This document shows, one piece after another, positions 52,736-63,077 of a stretch of 64,000 nucleotides of DNA. Source of the DNA: Parapedobacter deserti (GTDB taxonomy: Bacteria > Bacteroidota > Bacteroidia > Sphingobacteriales > Sphingobacteriaceae); NCBI RefSeq assembly GCF_042646065.1, contig NZ_JBHRTA010000038.1, positions 806,001 through 870,000 of the forward strand, given 5' to 3'. The translations under genes were made by a program, and so were the position numbers. Below the pieces are notes generated by a model that ran no database searches, was not told the DNA's origin, and worked only from the letters and a program-made list of their open reading frames with translations. Within the stretch, counting starts at the first letter, position 1; each line of letters begins with the position of its first letter.

Positions 52736-55435
52736 CTATTTACGGCGACGGTCAATCGCGCGCATAATCGCCTTTTCTATTTCGACAACGAAAAACACAG
52801 CGATACCCAGGTAATAGGGATAGCGCCATTGTTCCACTTCCAGTTGGGCAGTGCCGAATACGTTGTTCATAAAGGGGACATAGGTGATGCTGAATTGAAG
52901 AACGAATAGCAATGCAGCGACCACAAAAATAACCTTGTTGGAGAAAAAATCGTCGCTGAAGGCGTTTCCGCGGATGCTCCGGCAATTGAGCAGGTGAAAA
53001 ACCTGCGAAATGACGATGGTTTGTAAGGTTATTGTTCTTACTTCTTCTTCCGATACGCCTGCGCCTTCCAGATACACGCTAAGATACAGGGTTCCGCCGC
53101 CGATCAGGACAGAAACAAATAAAATGCGCCAGATGAAATAGCCGGTCAGCAGCGGTTCATCAGGGTCTCGCGGCGGTCGCTTCATTGCATTTTTTTCTAT
53201 GGCTTCAAAGGCGAGCGCCAAAGACACGGTAACGGAAGTAACCATGTTTACCCAGAGAATCTGTATGGGGGTTAGCGGCATCATGGTGCCAAACAGGACG
53301 CTGGCAATGATCAAGAGGCTCTCTGCGCCGTTGGTAGGCAACGTAAACAAAATCGTTTTCTTTAGGTTGTCATAGATCCTCCGGCCCTCTTCCACGGCAT
53401 CGGCAATGGTCCGGAAATTGTCGTCGGCCAAAACCATCTCAGACGCATCCTTGGTCACGTCGGTGCCTTTTATTCCCATGGCGATGCCAACATCCGCTTT
53501 TTTCAGCGCCGGTGCATCGTTTACGCCGTCGCCTGTCATTGCGCAGATTATGTTGTTTGCCTGCAATGCTTCGACAAGCCGGAGCTTATGCTCTGGACTC
53601 GTTCGGGCAAACACATCATATTCCGTGACCGCTTTTTTCAGTTCGTCATCTTCTATGACTTGCAGGTCTTTGCCTTGGATTACTTTAGAACCGTCGCCGA
53701 TTCCCATCTCTTTACCGATGCTTTTTGCCGTATCGGCGTGATCGCCGGTAATCATCTTGACGGTGATGCCGGCTTCCTTGCAGGACCGGATAGCTTTTAC
53801 CGCCTCGTCGCGGGGCGGGTCGATGATGCCTGCCAGGCCGAGGAAGACTACGCCCTGCTCGATATCACTGTGGTCAATATCGCTGACCGATTTGTCTACT
53901 TTTTTATATGCAGCTCCTATGACACGCTGTCCATTGCTGGCAAGCTCTGAAATCTTTTCTTCCCAGAACTTGCTGTCGAATTCCTTTTCCCCATCGTCGC
54001 GCTTCTCCTTCTCCGCCATGGCCAGCAGGCGGTCCGGCGCCCCTTTGATAAGGATAACATGGCTATCGTCCTGCTCAACCAGCGTGGCCATGTATTTGTA
54101 CTCGGAATCGAAAGGGATGGTCGCCTTCCGTTCAATGTTGTCGTCCGGCAGGCTTGCTTTCTGGTATGCGGTAATCAACGCGCCTTCGGTAGGTGCTCCC
54201 TTGACGGACCACTCTCCGTTCTCGTTTTTACTTACGGACGCATCGTTACATAGGTAAAAGCACTGGAGCAATTGTTTCAATACGGGCTCCGACTGATTAA
54301 CATCGACAGGCTTTTCATCACGGCAAATTTCCCCTTCGGGCGAATAGCCGATACCGCTTATCGTATACGTGGCGTCGCGTACGACAGCACGCTGGACCGT
54401 CATTTCATTTCTGGTGAGGGTGCCGGTTTTATCGGAACAGATCACCGACACCGACCCCAGGGTCTCTACCGAGGGGAGGTTCCGGATAATAGCGTTCCGT
54501 TTAGCCATATTCTGCACACCGATGGCAAGGATAATTGATAAGATTGCGGGCAGACCTTCAGGTATCGCAGCAACCGCAAGCCCGATCACAGACATCAAAA
54601 GCTCGTCGGGGTCGTAGTCCCTTAAAAAAAAGCCGAAAGCGAAGGTCGCCGCTGCGACGAGAATAGTAAATACGGCAATGGTTTTGCCGAATTTTGCGGT
54701 CTGCCGCAGGAGGGGAGTGGTCAGGTCCTCCACTTCGCTCATCATCCGGTTGATTTTGCCTAATTCTGTGTTGCCACCTATCCCTACGACAATCCCGCGG
54801 CCTCTGCCGCTACTCACCGTGGTGCCCGTGAAAGCCATGTTTGCCCGGTCGCCCAACGGGGTGTCTTCCGCGAGCGTATCAAGGCCCTTCTCGGCCGATT
54901 CCGATTCGCCGGTAAGTGGCGATTCCTCTATTTTGAGGTTGTTGGCTTTGACCAACCGTAGATCAGCCGGTACCTTGTCTCCGGGATCGAGTACTACAAC
55001 ATCACCCAACGTAACGTCACGCGCGTCCGTTTCCACCGTCGAACTGCTGCGGATTACTTTAGCTTTCAGGGATAGCATGCCTTTGATGCTTTCCAAAGCC
55101 TCCAACGCTTTGCTTTCTTGGAAATATCCGATACATGCATTGACAACAGCTACTATGGCGATGACAATGGTATCGGTATAATGACCGAGAAATGCGGTGA
55201 TGGCGGCAGCAACGAGCAGTACATAAATAAGGATATCGTGAAAGTATTTCAGGAATCGGATGATCTTACTTTCCTTTTTCTTGCTGGGGAGCTCGTTCGG
55301 ACCGTATTCTTTGAGACGTTGGGATGCTGCTTCTTCTGACAGGCCATCAGCGATGTCTGTTTCTAGTTTGCCGACCACGTCATTTAGCGCTAAGGTATGC
55401 CACGCTTCTACGGGCTGTTCTTGGTTTTTATCCAT
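52736..55435 (-). CDS. P2-type cation-translocating ATPase
   Basis: About 899 residues from the ATG at 55435 ([15 protein letters not shown]). Domains: Cation_ATPase_N (about 10-80), A domain with [11 protein letters not shown] (about 174), P domain with [11 protein letters not shown] (Asp about 334) and [17 protein letters not shown] (about 632), and ten predicted membrane helices. Helix 4 has PEGLP, as in Ca2+ pumps, and helix 5 has NGAE, but helix 6 reads NMVTSVT where SERCA has the Ca-binding Asp, so cation specificity is uncertain. Probably exports Ca2+ or another cation at ATP cost. The gap to fumC is short (67 bases). Confidence 0.93.
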   Translation of the reverse strand: MDKNQEQPVEAWHTLALNDVVGKLETDIADGLSEEAASQRLKEYGPNELPSKKKESKIIRFLKYFHDILIYVLLVAAAITAFLGHYTDTIVIAIVAVVNACIGYFQESKALEALESIKGMLSLKAKVIRSSSTVETDARDVTLGDVVVLDPGDKVPADLRLVKANNLKIEESPLTGESESAEKGLDTLAEDTPLGDRANMAFTGTTVSSGRGRGIVVGIGGNTELGKINRMMSEVEDLTTPLLRQTAKFGKTIAVFTILVAAATFAFGFFLRDYDPDELLMSVIGLAVAAIPEGLPAILSIILAIGVQNMAKRNAIIRNLPSVETLGSVSVICSDKTGTLTRNEMTVQRAVVRDATYTISGIGYSPEGEICRDEKPVDVNQSEPVLKQLLQCFYLCNDASVSKNENGEWSVKGAPTEGALITAYQKASLPDDNIERKATIPFDSEYKYMATLVEQDDSHVILIKGAPDRLLAMAEKEKRDDGEKEFDSKFWEEKISELASNGQRVIGAAYKKVDKSVSDIDHSDIEQGVVFLGLAGIIDPPRDEAVKAIRSCKEAGITVKMITGDHADTAKSIGKEMGIGDGSKVIQGKDLQVIEDDELKKAVTEYDVFARTSPEHKLRLVEALQANNIICAMTGDGVNDAPALKKADVGIAMGIKGTDVTKDASEMVLADDNFRTIADAVEEGRRIYDNLKKTILFTLPTNGAESLLIIASVLFGTMMPLTPIQILWVNMVTSVTVSLALAFEAIEKNAMKRPPRDPDEPLLTGYFIWRILFVSVLIGGGTLYLSVYLEGAGVSEEEVRTITLQTIVISQVFHLLNCRSIRGNAFSDDFFSNKVIFVVAALLFVLQFSITYVPFMNNVFGTAQLEVEQWRYPYYLGIAVFFVVEIEKAIMRAIDRRRK

Positions 55436-55548
55436 TAATGCCGCTTTGTTTAGTTTATGTTTTACGTGAACGTAAACTGATGGCATTGGCATTTTGTTTC
55501 GCTTGTCGCAATCAATTTACGATCAAAAGCGGTTTTATTAATAAGCAC

Positions 55549-55595
55549 GAAGACCCCATGCGTTGGACTTTTTTCGGCCAACACATGGGGTCTTC
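55549..55595. repeat. Long inverted repeat at the 3' end of the second susCD unit
   Basis: GAAGACCCCATG (55549-55560) and GTTGG (55562-55566) pair with CCAAC (55578-55582) and CATGGGGTCTTC (55584-55595): 17 base pairs with one mismatch around an 11-base loop carrying a T6 run. It lies 18 bases past the SusD stop. On the minus strand no T-run follows, so it is not a textbook terminator; it may protect the 3' end or act as a terminator in one direction only. Confidence 0.75.
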
Positions 55596-55612
55596 TTACA
55601 TTTACAAAGTTT

Positions 55613-57412
55613 TTACCAACCTGGATTTTGTCTCAACGCACGGTTTCGATCAATTTCAGATTGGGGGATCGGCCATAGGTAATGCCGCTCTTGGAACACA
55701 CGGGTCTCGAATACCGTGCGGCGATAGAACTCCGGGTCATCGAAGGTTGATACAGGGGCCTCTACATTCATCCCTTCGAATGGTCCGCCGTCCGTTTCCA
55801 TAGCGATTTTCCAACGCCTGGTGTCAAAATAGCGATGGTTTTCGAAAGCTAATTCCACCTGTCTTTCCTGCTGGATTCGCTTTCGCATCTCCTCTTTGAA
55901 GTATTCCCTCTCAAGTTTGGGAATACCAGCTCGCTCACGTATTAGATTGATATAATGAAGGATATCCGGATTCCCCGGATCATACTCGTTCAGTGCCTCT
56001 GCATAATTGAGATAAACCTCGCCCAGGCGAAACATGACATACGGTCTCCTGACAAAGCGATTCAATCGGGGATTGCTATTCGGGTGGATGTTTTTTCGGA
56101 TTAAATAGCCGGTGCGTGAGAAATCCCAGGTACCTTCCATGCCAGTATTGCCATAGCGATGCATGCCCACCCTGATGTCACCTTCATCGCGATGAATCCA
56201 ATAAGAACCGTTATAGACGATCGATGCATAGAACCGGGGTTCCCGGTTTACATACATGTTATAAGTTCCGGCCGGGGTGTATCGGGTGCCCTCAGTGGAG
56301 AATCCGGTTTCGACATAGCCGGAACCTTCTTCGTCAATGGCCTTGCCATTATCCATAAAGTAAGCATCAACTTGCTTTTGCGTAGCGCCAATACCCGACC
56401 ATCCGCCGCCAAAGCGGGGGGTAGCGTGTCGCTCCCAATCTCCGTCATTCCAAGCCGGACGGACAAAAATCTGCTCCTTATTCCATGGTTCCAGCACGAT
56501 GCCGGAATAGGATGCAATGGGATCGATGTTCCCGTCGCTGTCCATTACCTTATACAGGTCAAAATGGTTGAGATCGATAATCGCTTTTGCCGCATCAGCA
56601 GCCAGTCTCCACTTATTTTCATCATAATTTTGGCTGATCAGCGGTGTGCCGTCATCATTGGTAAACGATGCAAAGGCGGTGTTTCCGTTGTAAAGGGGGC
56701 TCGCTGCATACAGCAGCAGACGCGCTTTTACGGCCATGGCCATTGAGCGGGTGGCACGTCCTTCTTCCCTTGCGTTGGTTTGTACAAGTGGCAGGGCTTG
56801 TCCTACGGCATCCAATTCACTGACAATGTAGTTAACGCATTCGTCAAACGTATTCCTTGGTAGCAGTAAATTGTCAAACGGCGTATCCGGCGGAATTACC
56901 TCATCGCCCAATAGGATAACTGGTCCGTATTGTCGCAACAGGCAAAAGTAAAAATAGGCTCGCAAAAATCGGGCTTCCGTCCAATATTGATTAATCAGTC
57001 CTTGGCCGTTGGGCAACTTGAGTATTTCTTCGTTACCGCCGATATGCTGCATGAAATACGTAGCGGATCGGATTCCGCGATAATAGTGTTCCCAAAACTG
57101 AAAATATCCGGAATTGGGGTCCCAAGCACCTAAGTTGATGAAATAGGTGTTGTAGCCACTCCGCGCCCAGGTCATGTCCGCTTCGTCGGCTACACCCATC
57201 CACGGGTTATCAGTCCATTGATTATGTTCCTCTCGTATCCGGGCGTAAATGTTTGCGAGGTAGCGTTCTGATTCAAGTCGCCTATTGAATACTTCCTCAA
57301 TGGTAATCCGATCATCCGGAACTTGATCAAAGAAATTTTTCTGGCATCCAAGGGTGGCTAGTAAACAGCACAACCCACTGATATATAATGCGATGTATGT
57401 CGTTCTTTTCAT
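55613..57412 (-). CDS. SusD/RagB-family lipoprotein of the sigma/FecR uptake unit
   Basis: A 599-residue SusD homologue: lipobox ATLGC (Cys about 23), QKNFFDQVPDDRITIEEVF, then TPR helices (YWTEARFLRAYFYFCLLRQYGP), and C-terminal hallmarks FRLGEVYLNYAEALNEY, LIRERAGIPKLEREYF and QVELAFENHRYFDTRRWK; it ends ALRQNPGW. It is the surface binding partner of the SusC whose stop lies 10 bases upstream. No enzyme gene is nearby, so the ligand could be any scarce nutrient or glycan. Confidence 0.95.
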   Translation of the reverse strand: MKRTTYIALYISGLCCLLATLGCQKNFFDQVPDDRITIEEVFNRRLESERYLANIYARIREEHNQWTDNPWMGVADEADMTWARSGYNTYFINLGAWDPNSGYFQFWEHYYRGIRSATYFMQHIGGNEEILKLPNGQGLINQYWTEARFLRAYFYFCLLRQYGPVILLGDEVIPPDTPFDNLLLPRNTFDECVNYIVSELDAVGQALPLVQTNAREEGRATRSMAMAVKARLLLYAASPLYNGNTAFASFTNDDGTPLISQNYDENKWRLAADAAKAIIDLNHFDLYKVMDSDGNIDPIASYSGIVLEPWNKEQIFVRPAWNDGDWERHATPRFGGGWSGIGATQKQVDAYFMDNGKAIDEEGSGYVETGFSTEGTRYTPAGTYNMYVNREPRFYASIVYNGSYWIHRDEGDIRVGMHRYGNTGMEGTWDFSRTGYLIRKNIHPNSNPRLNRFVRRPYVMFRLGEVYLNYAEALNEYDPGNPDILHYINLIRERAGIPKLEREYFKEEMRKRIQQERQVELAFENHRYFDTRRWKIAMETDGGPFEGMNVEAPVSTFDDPEFYRRTVFETRVFQERHYLWPIPQSEIDRNRALRQNPGW

Positions 57413-57422
57413 TGTACTATGC

Positions 57423-60400
57423 TTAGAATGTTAGTTGAACCCCCAGATTGTATGTCCTGTGCTGTGGATAATTTGTGCCACGACCGTTTCCCATCTCGAC
57501 ATCCCAAACTTTAAACTCCGACAGTGTGAGTAAGTTGAATCCTTGGAAGAAAATTGTGGCGGACTCCAGGCTGAATCGATTGGTAAAGGCTTTATTAAGG
57601 GTGTAATTTAAATCCAATGTCTTCAGCCTGAGAAACGAACCGTTTTTTACCCACCATGAACTTGTTCGATAATTCATGTTCTCATCCCCGAATGTCAGAC
57701 GCGGATAAAACGCGTTGAAGTTCTGGTTCTCCTCCGTCCAGCGGTCTTCGATGATTGTCAGCAAATTTCCTCTTGTACCCCCTTGCTGAAACGGAACGAG
57801 GCCTTCGCCATTTAACAGAATGTCTACATTGCCTATGCCCTGAAAGAATGCGGCCATAGAGAATTGTCTCCATTTGAAGCCGGTGCGAAGGCCATACACC
57901 AACTGCGGGGTGTCTCCATAGCCGATGGGTGCTTCATCGTTGGAGTCAATCATTCCATCACCATTAAGGTCGCGATACCGGATATCCCCGACGCGTACAT
58001 CGCCGATCTGCGTAGCACTGTTTTCGATCTCCTCTTCATTCCTGAATAGCCCGTCCGCTATCAAGCCAAAGCGCTGGTCAATGCGTTGGCCTTTCCGCTC
58101 GCGCCAGGGGTAATTCCAAGGCGGGAGGTCGTCATCAATCACGATATTTTGGTTGTAGGTCACTGTTCCCTGAACGTTGATGCTGAAATTATTGGATAGT
58201 GCCCCATTATACGTTAGCGAAGCGTCCAATCCCTTGTTTTCGGTGATCCCCAGATTGCCATAAGGATTATTTAAGAGACCCACAAAAGCCGGAACGGAGC
58301 TTCTACGAAGGAACGAGCCTTCTCGGCGTTCGTGAAACAGATCGAACTGAACGTTCAGCCGATTGCCTGCGGCGATACGCGTGTCTACATCAATGCCGAT
58401 GTTTGTCTTCGTCGCCTTTTCCCAACTGACGTCGACCGCATATTCCGCGATATCCAATCCGCTGAACGAGTTGTTCCAATCCTTACCAAACGTGTATCCA
58501 CCAGCTCCTTCACCAACCGTACCGATGTAAGCGAAACGTCGCCCGCCAATGTCGGCGTTACCGACCTGCCCATGTGAGAAGCGGATTTTGGCCATGGGAA
58601 AGACTTCGTTCAATGACCCGAAAAACGATTCATTGGATAAGACCCATCCCAAACCGATTGACGGGAAAAAGCCATATCGGCGTTTCGGTAAGAAGTTCTC
58701 GGATCCGTTATAGCCAAAGTTGGCCTCCAAAAGATACCTTTCTTTAAAACCATAAGTGGCGCGCCCAGCAAGGCCACGAAGCCGGTAGGGCAAGGACCCG
58801 ATGAAATCTTCAGAGAAATTGTCGATGTAATCGCTCTGGTTGTAAAGCAACATACCCGTCACTTGATGACTGCCAAATGATCCCGAGTAATTCAGCGCGC
58901 TCTCGGTGTAGAAGTTTCGGTTGCTGGTCCGATTCGTTCTTTCAAACCCAAGATAAGGGCTTCCGACGAACGTTTGTTCAAAAATCAGTTCGCCGTTTTC
59001 ATTTCTTTGCGTAGCCAAATAGGTGTCGGGCCGTTTTAACCTTCTTGCAGCGCTTTCATTATACGAATCGAATGAGAACATCGACGTGAGGGACAGGCCG
59101 GGGATGAGCATGCGGAGATCCTGGGTAGCTCGGATATTTGAGTTGATTCGGTTGCGCCACTCCGTAACGTAACCCGTTCGCGTCAGCATGGCATAGGGGT
59201 TTTGAAGTTCACCTCCACGCTGGTCGCCCACGTATCCATTGCTATATAAAACGGGGAAGGCGATCGGTGTAGCTTGCATGGCCATGCCAAAAATCCCTCC
59301 GGTGGAGGAACCAGGGAAATTGCCATTCATAATGTACCCTTGAACGCCCAAGTCAACTTTTGTCGTAGCTGTTGCCTGCATAGAGAGATTTGTGGTGAAG
59401 TTATAGCGGTCAAGTTTGATTTGAGAGTTGTAGTTCTGAAGTTCGTCGCGCTTGAATAATCCGACTTCACTAAAATACGCCGTAGAAACATAGAAATTCA
59501 CCCGATCGGATCCTCCTGTCATATTCAAATTGGCACGGCGGTTATGGCCAAATTTATTAAAAACCTCGCTATACCAGTTGACATCGGGGTATAGATCAGG
59601 GTCTTCCCCGTTGGCAGTTTTAGCGATAATTTCATCCGAATAGCGAGCTGCCTTGCCTCTTGTCGTGTGGGCTTCGTTGACGATTTGCATATAGGTAGCC
59701 CCGTCGACTAACGAGGGGATCCGCGTGAATTGGTTGATGCTTTCGTTGTAGCCCGTTGTGATATTGATGCGGCCGGGCTTACCCTTTCGGGTGTTGATCA
59801 GGATGACACCGTTTGCGCCCCGGACGCCGTAGACCGCGGTTGCCGATGCATCCTTTAAAATGGAAAAACTTTCGATGTCTTCGGGATCTAAATCGGAAAA
59901 CGGACGTTGCACACCATCAACCAGCACCAGCGGGCTCCTAGAACCCGTCAACGAGGAGACGCCCCTAATCCACACATTGGCGTTGTCATACCCTGGCTCA
60001 CCGCTCCGTTGGACGGCCACGATCCCTGATAGTCTACCCGCTAATACTGTCGAAAGGTTGCGGACAGGCGTTTTCAATTCCTCCGGCCTTACCGTTGCCT
60101 GAGAGCCGACATTGGTAATTTTCTTCTGTACGCCAAATCCCACTACGACGACCTCGTCCAAACCGGTGTTATCCGCTTGCAAAACCACGTTGAAAACGGA
60201 TTGGATTCCAATAGCAATTTCTTGCATGGCATAACCTACGTACGAGAAAACCAATGTAGCAGCGGTACCTGGTGGCGCCTCCAGCACGAATTTGCCGTTG
60301 ATATCGGTGCTTGTGGACATCTTTGATTCCTTTACTGCCACCGAAACCCCAACCAACGGCGTGCCCAATGTGTCTGTCACAGTACCCGTAATGGTCTGTT

Positions 60401-60803
60401 GTTGGTTTACCTTGGCTGTTGATTTCGGCAGCATATCCGTTGTTGAACCACTTGACCGCTTGATGACAATCGTATTATCTTCGAGATGCCAGTCAAGATT
60501 TCTGTTGGCCAGAATAGCGGTCATCGCATCAGCCAATTCCATTTGTTGAATATTCAAACTGACACGCGTTGAAGCTATCTTATTCCCAAGGAAAAAGAAC
60601 GATGAGCCCTGTTGTCGCTGTACACTGTTCATCACTTCTTGCAGCGTTGCATTGCGGACACTCAGCGTGATTTTTTGAGCTTTACTCTCAGCGACGGATT
60701 GCAAAAAGAACGCAACGATAAAAAAAGCCGTCAGTTTCATTATTAAGATATATCGGTATGTACGGGAATAAGCATCCCTGTTCACACATCGTGAAAAACT
60801 CAT
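57423..60803 (-). CDS. SusC/RagA TonB-dependent receptor with STN signalling domain
   Basis: A 1126-residue receptor. The frame opens at 60803; the ATG at 60740 (MKLTAFFIVAFFLQSVAESKAQ) also gives a full signal peptide and may be the true start. Domains: STN (about 45-110, LQEVMNSVQRQQGSSFFFLGN, LADAMTAILANRNLDWHLED), carboxypeptidase-regulatory-like (about 138-215), TonB box LDEVVVVGFGVQKKITNVGS, plug with LVLVDGV and LKDASATAVYGVRGANGV, and barrel ending NLGVQLTF. STN is the periplasmic domain that contacts FecR, and FecR and ECF sigma genes lie just upstream, so ligand arrival can switch on this operon. Confidence 0.96.
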   Translation of the reverse strand: MSFSRCVNRDAYSRTYRYILIMKLTAFFIVAFFLQSVAESKAQKITLSVRNATLQEVMNSVQRQQGSSFFFLGNKIASTRVSLNIQQMELADAMTAILANRNLDWHLEDNTIVIKRSSGSTTDMLPKSTAKVNQQQTITGTVTDTLGTPLVGVSVAVKESKMSTSTDINGKFVLEAPPGTAATLVFSYVGYAMQEIAIGIQSVFNVVLQADNTGLDEVVVVGFGVQKKITNVGSQATVRPEELKTPVRNLSTVLAGRLSGIVAVQRSGEPGYDNANVWIRGVSSLTGSRSPLVLVDGVQRPFSDLDPEDIESFSILKDASATAVYGVRGANGVILINTRKGKPGRINITTGYNESINQFTRIPSLVDGATYMQIVNEAHTTRGKAARYSDEIIAKTANGEDPDLYPDVNWYSEVFNKFGHNRRANLNMTGGSDRVNFYVSTAYFSEVGLFKRDELQNYNSQIKLDRYNFTTNLSMQATATTKVDLGVQGYIMNGNFPGSSTGGIFGMAMQATPIAFPVLYSNGYVGDQRGGELQNPYAMLTRTGYVTEWRNRINSNIRATQDLRMLIPGLSLTSMFSFDSYNESAARRLKRPDTYLATQRNENGELIFEQTFVGSPYLGFERTNRTSNRNFYTESALNYSGSFGSHQVTGMLLYNQSDYIDNFSEDFIGSLPYRLRGLAGRATYGFKERYLLEANFGYNGSENFLPKRRYGFFPSIGLGWVLSNESFFGSLNEVFPMAKIRFSHGQVGNADIGGRRFAYIGTVGEGAGGYTFGKDWNNSFSGLDIAEYAVDVSWEKATKTNIGIDVDTRIAAGNRLNVQFDLFHERREGSFLRRSSVPAFVGLLNNPYGNLGITENKGLDASLTYNGALSNNFSINVQGTVTYNQNIVIDDDLPPWNYPWRERKGQRIDQRFGLIADGLFRNEEEIENSATQIGDVRVGDIRYRDLNGDGMIDSNDEAPIGYGDTPQLVYGLRTGFKWRQFSMAAFFQGIGNVDILLNGEGLVPFQQGGTRGNLLTIIEDRWTEENQNFNAFYPRLTFGDENMNYRTSSWWVKNGSFLRLKTLDLNYTLNKAFTNRFSLESATIFFQGFNLLTLSEFKVWDVEMGNGRGTNYPQHRTYNLGVQLTF

Positions 60804-61014
60804 ATATTTGTTCTGTTTGGGTGGTTATAATATTGGTTAATTCCATGTAGCGATACATCGGGTATAGCCACCAGACGTATAGCCGGGTGGTGTTGTGAGC
60901 ATCATCCGGATTTTTGCGCCACGATTGAAGATTAGATTACTCGGGGGCTGGCTTTATCATAGCTTTTCAGTTAAATTGGTTATTTGATTACTGTGCTTGG
61001 TTTGTTACTCAAGA
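60804..61014. other. Gap between fecR and susC, no gene
   Basis: These 211 bases hold no gene or clear promoter that I can define. The ECF-dependent promoter of the susCD pair should lie here. An AT-rich part near 60801-60840 borders the susC start. Confidence 0.4.
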
Positions 61015-62226
61015 TTATTCAGTCCCTACGATCAATTGGAATCCGCGTCCTTTAGGCATAACCTCGAACTCGAGCCCTGCTTTTTCCAATATGCTCAAAA
61101 ATGATCCAAGCGACTTATTCCGCTCAATCTTTCCATAGAATTCAACCGTACGCAGGTCGTTCCGGTATACCACTTCGATATCGTACCATCGGCCCAATTG
61201 GGCAAAAGCCTCTTGTGGCGAATCGCCGTTGAAGTAAAAATATCCGTCTTTCCATGCGGTGTACTGATTGACATCGACCTGTTCGATCTGTACGGATGAG
61301 ATGCCTACAATTCCCTGTTGGCCGGGCCGGAGCGTGAACGGCGCATGCGGATGATTGTTCGGCGCGTTGTCAAAGCATATCTGTACCTTACCTTCTACCA
61401 GGGTTGTTTTCGTTTCATACTCGTCAGGGTAGGCACTGACGTTGAATTCGGTACTTAGTACGTTGATCGTCTGCCCACGGGAAACCACCTTAAAAGGTCT
61501 GTTGGCATCTTTTGCGACAGCAAAATACCCCTCGCCCGTGATCTCAACAATACGTTCGCGATCACTAAAGACTGTCGGATACCGCAACGAAGAGGATGCA
61601 TTGAGCCATATTTGCGTACCATCTTGCAACACTATTTGGTATGTTCCGCCCCTCGGTGTCGTGAGTACAACAGATGGCGGATTGGGGTCGCTTGTCGGTG
61701 CAAACTCTTGTTGGTCCAGAAGTCTGCTCCCATCCGTATAAGAAATGTTCTTATCCCCGAAAATTATTCCGTGCTGCGTTTCATCTAACGTGATCGTCCG
61801 CCCATCGGTGAGCGTTAATGTTGCTCGGTTTCCGCCTGGTTGGATATTTCCTGCATGTACGATAGCTCGCGGTTTATTGCTGGGCAGTATTTCAAAAAAC
61901 AACCATGCTACGGTAGTGGAAGCGATGATCATCGCCGCCACATATGGCAACCACCTGTTCAACCAGCGTCTCGAACGACGTGCGATAGATTGCCGGATGC
62001 GGTCGTCCATACGTTGAAGGCGAACTATCCCCGCTTCTGTGTCGACGAGAAAGAGCAATGTGTTAAGGTCTTCCCGGAGCGTTTCCTCAGATTCCAAACG
62101 TGTTAGCGTTGCGCGATTCTGCGTCGCTTTAGCTGCCCATTGCTCGATTTGTTGGTTTTCCGTATCGGTGGCGATACCCTGTAGCCGGCGCAAAAGTAAC
62201 TGCTCTATGTCTTTTCCAGTTTTCAC
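61015..62226 (-). CDS. FecR-family anti-sigma factor
   Basis: A 403-residue protein with a cytoplasmic N-terminal part (about 1-90, IEQLLLRRLQGIATDTENQ), one membrane helix (YVAAMIIASTTVAWLFFEI, about 94-113) and a periplasmic FecR domain (LTLTDGRTITLDETQHG, TPRGGTYQIVLQDGTQIWLN, SSLRYPTVFSDRERIVEITG) ending in a DUF4974-type C-terminal region (EAFAQLGRWYDIEVVYRND). It should hold the ECF sigma factor inactive until the STN domain of the receptor signals substrate. Start is about 95 bases after the sigma gene end. Confidence 0.95.
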   Translation of the reverse strand: MKTGKDIEQLLLRRLQGIATDTENQQIEQWAAKATQNRATLTRLESEETLREDLNTLLFLVDTEAGIVRLQRMDDRIRQSIARRSRRWLNRWLPYVAAMIIASTTVAWLFFEILPSNKPRAIVHAGNIQPGGNRATLTLTDGRTITLDETQHGIIFGDKNISYTDGSRLLDQQEFAPTSDPNPPSVVLTTPRGGTYQIVLQDGTQIWLNASSSLRYPTVFSDRERIVEITGEGYFAVAKDANRPFKVVSRGQTINVLSTEFNVSAYPDEYETKTTLVEGKVQICFDNAPNNHPHAPFTLRPGQQGIVGISSVQIEQVDVNQYTAWKDGYFYFNGDSPQEAFAQLGRWYDIEVVYRNDLRTVEFYGKIERNKSLGSFLSILEKAGLEFEVMPKGRGFQLIVGTE

Positions 62227-62320
62227 TCCAAAGGTCTTTGGCCGTTATTACGATATTATCGATGAAACCTTTCCGATTATTTTAAGAAAGCAAGAACCTA
62301 GGCTTCGGCGTAATCATCCG

Positions 62321-62923
62321 TTAAGTGAAGGTTTTTAGAAACCCGGGTAGCCCGTACTGGCGGTCTGCTAACGGTAAAAATGCAAGGTAGGCCAACAGGT
62401 CCTTCCCTTTAAAGAGCTTCTGAAGTTTTGCAAGTGCTTTTGAACGTGCAATGAATACTGCGTTTGAATTCATGCCCAATGCTGTGCATATTTCTTCTGT
62501 ACGAAGTCCATCAATGAATGTGAGCTTAAAAACCTGTTGTTGTGTAGGCGAGAGCCTTTTGATCTCCGCGTAGATGAGTTGAAGGGTTTCTGCATGTATC
62601 ATACGTGCTAGCAAGTCGTTGTCCGTTTGGGGAAAATCATCCTTAAGTTCACCGGATGCCACCCGAACGCGGTTTTCGATTCCTTTTAGGTAATCAATGC
62701 AAGCATTCCGGGTTGTTAGGTACAGGAACGACTTCAGATGGGCTTCGTTCTCCAGCCGTGCTCGGGCATCCCAGAGTTTCAGGTATGCATCTTGGACCAA
62801 CTCCTCGGCTACCGAGTCGTTCGCTACCATCCGATAGGCAAACAGCAAAAGCCCCCGGGCATATCGATCGAAATATGCCGAGAGCATTCGTTCATTTCCT
62901 GACTTAAACTTTTCGAACGACAT
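62321..62923 (-). CDS. ECF-type RNA polymerase sigma-70 factor (FecI-like)
   Basis: A 200-residue sigma factor. Region 2: RYARGLLLFAYRMVANDSVAEELVQDAYLKLWDARARL (about 20-60). Region 4: EIKRLSPTQQQVFKLTFIDGL then TEEICTALGMNSNAVFIARSKAL (about 130-180). ECF sigma factors direct RNA polymerase to promoters of receptor operons; here it heads the sigma-FecR-SusC-SusD unit. Its C-terminal tail (DLLAYLAFLPLADRQYG) is longer than in FecI. Confidence 0.94.
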   Translation of the reverse strand: MSFEKFKSGNERMLSAYFDRYARGLLLFAYRMVANDSVAEELVQDAYLKLWDARARLENEAHLKSFLYLTTRNACIDYLKGIENRVRVASGELKDDFPQTDNDLLARMIHAETLQLIYAEIKRLSPTQQQVFKLTFIDGLRTEEICTALGMNSNAVFIARSKALAKLQKLFKGKDLLAYLAFLPLADRQYGLPGFLKTFT

Positions 62924-63019
62924 TCAATTATAGTTGGCTGCAGCAAGTATAACAAATTTGAGTAATACCTCAATACAACGTCAGGCCACGGCACGCCTTT
63001 GCAATGACCGTGGCCTGAT

Positions 63020-63058
63020 AAAAAAGCCCCCGGCACCACTATGGGTGCAGAGGGCTTT
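63020..63058 (-). terminator. Rho-independent terminator after carB
   Basis: On the minus strand AAAGCCC...GCACC pairs with GGTGC...GGGCTTT around CATAGT, with small internal loops, and T6 follows (A6 at 63020-63025 on the plus strand). It lies 20 bases past the carB stop and stops transcription before the sigma factor gene that runs in the same direction. Confidence 0.85.
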
Positions 63059-63077
63059 AAGAGGCATCAGCATTTTT

